Below are positions 32,277-36,372 of a stretch of 36,372 nt of DNA, piece after piece; position 1 is the stretch's first letter, and each line of letters opens with the position of its first letter. Location of the stretch: positions 1 to 36,372 of the forward strand of contig JAKQQP010000475.1 of assembly GCA_029564115.1 (NCBI GenBank), in the 5' to 3' direction. Source of the DNA: Candidatus Rifleibacteriota bacterium. GTDB taxonomy: Bacteria; Riflebacteria; Ozemobacteria; Ozemobacterales; Ozemobacteraceae. The position numbers were made by a program, and so were the translations under genes. The notes under the pieces are model-generated. The model was not told the DNA's origin and ran no database searches. It saw nothing but the letters and a program-made list of their open reading frames with translations.

Positions 32277-33016
32277 GGTTCTACCACCCCATTCCGGGCT
32301 ACCAGTGCGGCAAAGCGCTCTTCAAGAACCGGCAGAGAATCAGAATCACAAAAATCCGCCGGGCTCCCGGAAAAGACAAGAGAACCACGGTCAAGAATAC
32401 CGATCCTGCTGCAAAGACCCGGCAGGTCAGAGAGAATATGAGTGGTAAAAAGAATGGTGACCCCTTCAGAATTCAACTGCCTGATAACATTTTTTATCAG
32501 TTTTCTTCCAAGGGGGTCGAGGCCGCTCGCCGGCTCATCGAGAACAACCAGGCTGGGGCGATGAATTATGGCAGCCGCCAAAGACACCCGCTGCCTGGTT
32601 CCCTTCGACAATTCATCGATCAAGCGATCACGCTCGGCATCGAGATCAAGCATCTGCACTGCCCGCCCGAGAAGCTCTGGCGAAGGCTCTACTTCAGAAA
32701 GTTCGCAGGCGCATCCCAGAAATTCAGTTACGGTCAAATATGGAGGCAGATCCGGTTCTTCCGGGGCAAAACCCAGCAAATGTCTGGCAAATGGCTGGGC
32801 CTGCTCCGGAAAAAGACGAACGGAACCAGAGTCTGCTCTGCAAAGCCCAAGCATAATCTTCAAGGCAGTTGTCTTGCCGGCACCGTTCAAACCAGCCACC
32901 GCAAAAATCTCACCTGCAGAAATCTGCAGAGTCAGACCACGCAAAGCTTCAACCCGATGGCTGGAGCCGGTCTGACCATACGCTTTGTAGATGCCGGCAA
33001 ACTCAATAAGACTCAT
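32273..33016 (-). CDS. ABC transporter ATP-binding protein
   Basis: 247-residue ATPase subunit. Walker A GLNGAGKTTALK, signature LSKGTRQRVSLAAAI, Walker B SLVVLDEPASGLDP, and switch His in TTHILSDLP. The sequence and length match ATPases of ABC-2 exporters. ATG 33016 has GAAGG five bases upstream; the longer frame from 33097 overlaps tpx and is less likely. 13 bases after tpx and coupled to the permease by ATGA. Confidence 0.88.
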   Translation of the reverse strand: MSLIEFAGIYKAYGQTGSSHRVEALRGLTLQISAGEIFAVAGLNGAGKTTALKIMLGLCRADSGSVRLFPEQAQPFARHLLGFAPEEPDLPPYLTVTEFLGCACELSEVEPSPELLGRAVQMLDLDAERDRLIDELSKGTRQRVSLAAAIIHRPSLVVLDEPASGLDPLGRKLIKNVIRQLNSEGVTILFTTHILSDLPGLCSRIGILDRGSLVFSGSPADFCDSDSLPVLEERFAALVARNGVVEP

Positions 33017-33029
33017 CGGACCTTCGCGC

Positions 33030-33539
33030 TCAGGAAATCTTTGCCAGAGCCTGCAGAGCGGCTTCGTAATCAGGTTCTGAGGTGATTTCGTCGACAATCT
33101 GTCTGTAAACTATTTTTCCGGCTGCGTCAACGATGAACACGGTACGGGCAAGAAGGCGCAATTCTTTTACATGTATGCCAAGAGCGTCGGCCAGAGCCAT
33201 AGACAAGTGATCAGACAAGGTCATTACACTCTTAACCCCGGCAGCTCCGCACCATCTGGCCTGAGCAAAGGGCAGATCAGCCGAGACTGCATATATTTTA
33301 GCCTTGAGGGTCGCAGCTTTTTCATTGAATTTGCGCACCTGCATGTCGCAAACGGGTGTATCGAGAGAAGGAACGGTTGTTATCACTTTAACACCAGCTT
33401 CAGAAGCAATATTGAAAGGCGTAAGATTATTTGCAGTCAATTGAACATCTTGTGGAAACTGGTCTCCGACTTTGGCTTCACGGCCTGTCAGAGTCAAAGG
33501 ATTGCCCATAAAAGTAACTTTTCGAATCTGTTCGGTCAT
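33030..33539 (-). CDS. tpx: Thiol peroxidase
   Basis: Peroxiredoxin that reduces hydroperoxides with thioredoxin. 169 residues. The peroxidatic Cys64 lies in SLDTPVCDMQVRKFN and the resolving Cys97 in PFAQARWCGAAGV, corresponding to C61 and C95 of E. coli Tpx. GGAGG nine bases before ATG 33539 sets the start; a longer frame from 33626 has no family match. First gene of a minus-strand operon with the ABC transporter. Confidence 0.96.
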   Translation of the reverse strand: MTEQIRKVTFMGNPLTLTGREAKVGDQFPQDVQLTANNLTPFNIASEAGVKVITTVPSLDTPVCDMQVRKFNEKAATLKAKIYAVSADLPFAQARWCGAAGVKSVMTLSDHLSMALADALGIHVKELRLLARTVFIVDAAGKIVYRQIVDEITSEPDYEAALQALAKIS

Positions 33540-33654
33540 ATTCCAAATCCTCCATAGAAATAATTCTGCATTTACCAACAGCAACACACACCTGCAAACA
33601 TTAACAGACAAACGCCGACAATACAACTGCGTGAATCAGGTTGCCGCAATGTAC

Positions 33655-33683
33655 TTGACAGCAGACTGTCCGCTGCCTATCAT
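33655..33683 (+). promoter_or_regulatory. Strong promoter for the STAS gene, predicted leaderless start
   Basis: Perfect TTGACA (33655-33660), 17-base spacer, then TATCAT (33678-33683, 5/6). The STAS ATG is at 33691, seven bases after the -10, where transcription should begin. There is no Shine-Dalgarno sequence between them. Confidence 0.75.
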
Positions 33684-33690
33684 CCCAGAC

Positions 33691-34044
33691 ATGAGCGACT
33701 TCAAAATAGAATCGACAACTTCAGGAAAAGTAACGATTGTCAGAACTCAGGGCTACCTTGACGACCAGGGAGGCAAAGTTTTCAAGGAAAAATGCACTGA
33801 ATTGATCGACAAAGGCAACACCCACTTCGTTTTTAATCTCGAAAAAACTCCGGTAATCAACAGTACCGGCCTTTCGACATTGCTCGATATAATGGTTCAG
33901 ATAATAGACTATAACGACGGCCAGGTAGCTATATGCGGCCTTTCAAAATTGACTCAGACTGCCCTGCAGATGACCGGTGTCCTGACATTGTGTGACGCTT
34001 ACCCCGCAGAAGCAGAAGCGGTTTCTGCCATTGCTGAAAGCTGA
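33691..34044 (+). CDS. STAS-domain protein (anti-sigma factor antagonist type)
   Basis: 117 residues, a single STAS domain. Conserved pattern: TIVRTQGYLDDQGGKVFKE near the N-terminus, FVFNLEKTPVINSTGLSTLL (the phospho-acceptor-type Ser/Thr in NSTG), then VAICGLSKLTQTALQMTG. This resembles SpoIIAA/RsbV-like antagonists, which release a sigma factor or act in partner switching when dephosphorylated. No kinase or phosphatase is nearby. The frame is open upstream to 33472, but the promoter at 33655-33683 places the transcript start at this ATG. Seven bases before the next gene. Confidence 0.85.
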   Translation: MSDFKIESTTSGKVTIVRTQGYLDDQGGKVFKEKCTELIDKGNTHFVFNLEKTPVINSTGLSTLLDIMVQIIDYNDGQVAICGLSKLTQTALQMTGVLTLCDAYPAEAEAVSAIAES

Positions 34045-34051
34045 ACCAGCC

Positions 34052-35158
34052 ATGAAAAAAACACTGCTGCTGTCTGTCGGGCTGTCACTTATAGTTTCTA
34101 TTACCGCCACAGCAGCAGAAATCAACTGGGATGAACTCGAAAAAAAGGCTCAGCAGTATACCGGCGAAACTGCCGGAAGCAGCAACGAAAAACGTTCTTC
34201 TCTCGGCGAAAAGGCAAAGTCACTGAATCTCACACTGCCAGGTCAGCCGCAGGGCAGAACTGTCGACAACTCCCCCAGAGAACTCTCAGAAGCAGACAAG
34301 CGCCATATAACCGTGCACATGAAGCTGGCCAACAGGCATTTTGCCAGAAAAAACTACCAGAAGGCCATCGAAGAAGCAGAACTCGTTTTTGAACGCGAAC
34401 CAGCCAACGTCGGTGCAAGGTTTATGCGTGCGGTAATTGCCGGGCGCCTCAGAGACCACCAGACAGCCTGGTATAACATTCTGATTGCACGCGAGCATGA
34501 CCCGAGCAACCCTAAAATATCGTCGTTCATCAGTAAATTGGCGACCGTCTCTCCTGAACCCGCCAATCCGGTCTGGGTTCCAGGCGTCTTTCGCTCTATT
34601 CCGGTATCTGCAAGCGAAAAAGCCTGTGATATATTTGAAAGTCTTCTCAACAACCCGGTCAGTCACAATATAACAGGCATTCAGACCTCAGACTTTGCCG
34701 AAAGCGCCGGCAGCGTCAAACTACCCGTCAAATTCGAGTTTTCCAGCGCCCCAGACAAAAGCGGGCTTCTTAACGCGCTGCGCAAGGCAACAACCGATGA
34801 AGTCGTCATCGATTCAGAAGAGGGCAACAATCTCAGCCTGTCTTTAACGATAAAGGGGCCGGGTATAAGCAACCAGTCTGTCAAACCCGTCTCGAATCTT
34901 CGCGAATTCGTAAAAAACATCACCGAAGAAATAGACGTGGCGATCAGCGACACGGTCGAAAGAGAAACCGACAACAAACAGCTTGAGATCGTCTACGAAA
35001 TTTCCACCAGAAGTTTTGCAACATTGAACGACTTTTTGCGCAAAATTTCTCCTTACGCAATCAGTTTTAGAATCCAGAGTATGAAGCTTGCCTACATAAC
35101 CGGCACTCAAAGCATCATCTGGAAATGCAAAGTGCAAGTATTCTTCAAACTTTCCTGA
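34052..35158 (+). CDS. Exported TPR protein of unknown function
   Basis: 368 residues. Signal peptide about 1-21 (MKKTLLLSVGLSLIVSITAT, then AAE). A charged, probably disordered stretch (25-80) precedes TPR-like helices at about 85-160 (HMKLANRHFARKNYQKAIEE; FMRAVIAGRLRDHQTAWYNI). The C-terminal ~170 residues look like an alpha/beta domain with no motif I recognise. ATG 34052 was chosen over an upstream frame from 33992 because it begins a clean signal peptide. Same strand and seven bases after the STAS gene, so cotranscription is likely. Confidence 0.7.
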   Translation: MKKTLLLSVGLSLIVSITATAAEINWDELEKKAQQYTGETAGSSNEKRSSLGEKAKSLNLTLPGQPQGRTVDNSPRELSEADKRHITVHMKLANRHFARKNYQKAIEEAELVFEREPANVGARFMRAVIAGRLRDHQTAWYNILIAREHDPSNPKISSFISKLATVSPEPANPVWVPGVFRSIPVSASEKACDIFESLLNNPVSHNITGIQTSDFAESAGSVKLPVKFEFSSAPDKSGLLNALRKATTDEVVIDSEEGNNLSLSLTIKGPGISNQSVKPVSNLREFVKNITEEIDVAISDTVERETDNKQLEIVYEISTRSFATLNDFLRKISPYAISFRIQSMKLAYITGTQSIIWKCKVQVFFKLS

Positions 35159-35231
35159 TTTTTTTGTATTTGTCTTCAAAAAAAAGCCACAGCGTCCGAT
35201 TTACGGTTTACTTCTGATCAGGAAAATAAAT

Positions 35232-36065
35232 TTGCCAAGTTTAAAATCTTTGTGGCGACCCCTGGCGCTGGTAATTATGCTGGCCATCGTGAGCTGTGCT
35301 TCAAATATGGTTAAAGCATTCAGCGACAAGGAACTTGTCATCACCAGCATAGGTATTCCGGCAGCCATTGCAGCACTAAGAGCGCACTATAACGGCACAT
35401 GCGTAAAAAAAGCTGTTATTCAGGCAGCTTTTGGCGGCCTGCTAATGAAAGAAGCCTTCAAGATGGCGCCCAAACTCGAAGAAAAATCTGCCTGGAATGC
35501 CTGGCAGGCCAAGCTGATGGTCAATCTGGGCGCGTCTCTCGCAGAATCGGCTGGCGATGAATTTGTCTTTCGCATGGATATAGGCCCGCTATGGATGCTT
35601 GCCGACAGCAGAAGTATCAGATTCAGGCCAGCCATTAACGCCGTGGTCGCACCGGTTGTTCACTTCATCGAAGGCTCTAGACTCGACTGGGGGCGCAGTT
35701 TCAAATACGGAACATTCGCTTTTGAGCGTGGCAACCGCGGCGATGGCACCCTCAACGGCACAGGAGCTCTCGCTTACAGCAATGCAAATACTTTCACCAC
35801 AAATAAAGACGGGGAGCATTCCGGGCACGAACTGGTACACACTTTTCAGTATCGCCGTGACGCCATGTTTCCCCTGCGCTTCGAAAATCTGTTACCAGAC
35901 CTTAGCAACAGACTGGGTGACAACTGGGTCGATGACACCGGCTGGTCGATAAACTGGGGTCTTCAGTGCGCCTGGGCCGACTACAGAGGAAAAAGCAAAG
36001 ACTTTGACATACCAATGGAAAAAGAAGCATATTATCTTGAGAAGAAATATCGCAAATTTTACTGA
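35232..36065 (+). CDS. Putative lipoprotein with HExxH motif
   Basis: 277 residues. Hydrophobic N-terminus ending in a lipobox (IVSC, Cys22), so probably a lipoprotein. Residues 198-206 read GHELVHTFQ: HELVH fits the zinc-metallopeptidase HExxH pattern, and the HTFQ continuation resembles the HELxHxxQ seen in some membrane or toxin-associated zincins. A third zinc ligand is not obvious. The start is a TTG with AGGAAA upstream; no ATG precedes the hydrophobic segment. 73 bases after the exported TPR gene. Function otherwise unknown; the protease call is inference from one motif. Confidence 0.6.
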   Translation: MPSLKSLWRPLALVIMLAIVSCASNMVKAFSDKELVITSIGIPAAIAALRAHYNGTCVKKAVIQAAFGGLLMKEAFKMAPKLEEKSAWNAWQAKLMVNLGASLAESAGDEFVFRMDIGPLWMLADSRSIRFRPAINAVVAPVVHFIEGSRLDWGRSFKYGTFAFERGNRGDGTLNGTGALAYSNANTFTTNKDGEHSGHELVHTFQYRRDAMFPLRFENLLPDLSNRLGDNWVDDTGWSINWGLQCAWADYRGKSKDFDIPMEKEAYYLEKKYRKFY

Positions 36066-36226
36066 TCAGTATCACATATGAAATCAGAAATTCATTGTCG
36101 TTGCAGAAAGGGCGATAGCTCGACAAAACGGCACTGAAATTACGCCGGTTCGCCCCGGGCAAACAAATGAATCTTTCCACCATCAGAATTACATTCTTGC
36201 TGTGCAGGCTTAAATTGAGGCTGCAG

Positions 36227-36372
36227 GTGAACAGCATGAAAAACCTGGCGTCGGTCGGCAAGGCTTTCGGCATTGCAGTGGCAATAGTATTCATCGCCAT
36301 AATCATGGCCAGCGGTGCCTCAGATCTTATACAGAACATCAAAATGCTGCCCTATGCCGAGCTGATGCTGGA
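36227..36372 (+). CDS. N-terminus of a membrane protein, cut by window edge
   Basis: Open frame to the right edge. GTG 36227 has GAGG six bases upstream; an in-frame ATG at 36236 and another at 36167 are alternatives. The visible part begins MNSMKNLASVGKAFG followed by one hydrophobic helix (AVAIVFIAIIMAS). Too little is visible to identify it. The preceding 161 bases (36066-36226) hold nothing I can name. Confidence 0.5.
   Translation, partial: MNSMKNLASVGKAFGIAVAIVFIAIIMASGASDLIQNIKMLPYAELML

Noticed and set aside
33472..33690. N-terminal extension of the STAS gene to 33472
   Set aside because: It overlaps tpx and its promoter region, has no family resemblance, and the strong promoter at 33655-33683 lies inside it.

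Overview
The window looks like the chromosome of a Gram-negative (diderm) bacterium of roughly 50% GC. It carries type II secretion (T2SS) genes including an outer-membrane secretin, a lipoprotein, an SLH-domain protein, and the core block tRNA-tuf-rpmG-trpT-secE-nusG-rplKAJL. No phage, transposase, CRISPR array or plasmid function was seen. The combination suggests an uncultivated diderm lineage; Candidatus Riflebacteria is a guess from gene content only.

Layout. (1) 1-1597, minus: T2SS pseudopilins gspG-H-I-J, the last cut by the window edge. (2) 1598-1904: intergenic DNA with a pseudopilin promoter and a palindromic dispersed repeat. (3) 1905-3226, plus: a two-helix membrane protein coupled to endonuclease III. 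(4) 3220-13454, minus: a five-gene operon reading PTS-like IIA/EI chimera, stand-alone IIB, treY, treZ, and a treS-maltokinase fusion. (5) 13584-18658, minus: the translation/transcription block, starting from a consensus promoter, then tRNA-Thr, tRNA-Tyr, tRNA-Thr, tuf, rpmG, tRNA-Trp, secE, nusG, rplK, rplA, L10 leader, rplJ, rplL, terminator. (6) 18659-21638, minus: cysS-mrnC-rlmB. (7) 21892-29303, plus: gspC-D-E-F followed by a secreted zinc phospholipase C-like protein with a ComEA-type DNA-binding tail, then an SLH protein (29386-30576). (8) 30560-33539, minus: tpx, ABC ATPase, ABC permease, TPR membrane protein. (9) 33691-36372, plus: STAS protein, exported TPR protein, HExxH lipoprotein, and a partial membrane protein.

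How genes work together. TreY and TreZ release trehalose from alpha-1,4-glucan ends, TreS interconverts trehalose and maltose, and the fused kinase makes maltose 1-phosphate. The two genes at the head of that operon look like PTS parts. The EI-like protein keeps an intact IIA domain but has lost the whole phosphohistidine swivel domain, has no HPr, and carries substitutions at several conserved EI positions. The IIB has an extra residue next to its expected cysteine and no IIC. I read this pair as a possible non-transporting signalling module tied to trehalose/glycogen metabolism. It is the strongest candidate here for something undescribed. Other notable points are the phospholipase C/ComEA-HhH fusion beside the T2SS genes, two likely leaderless transcripts, and a secretin with an extra N-domain.
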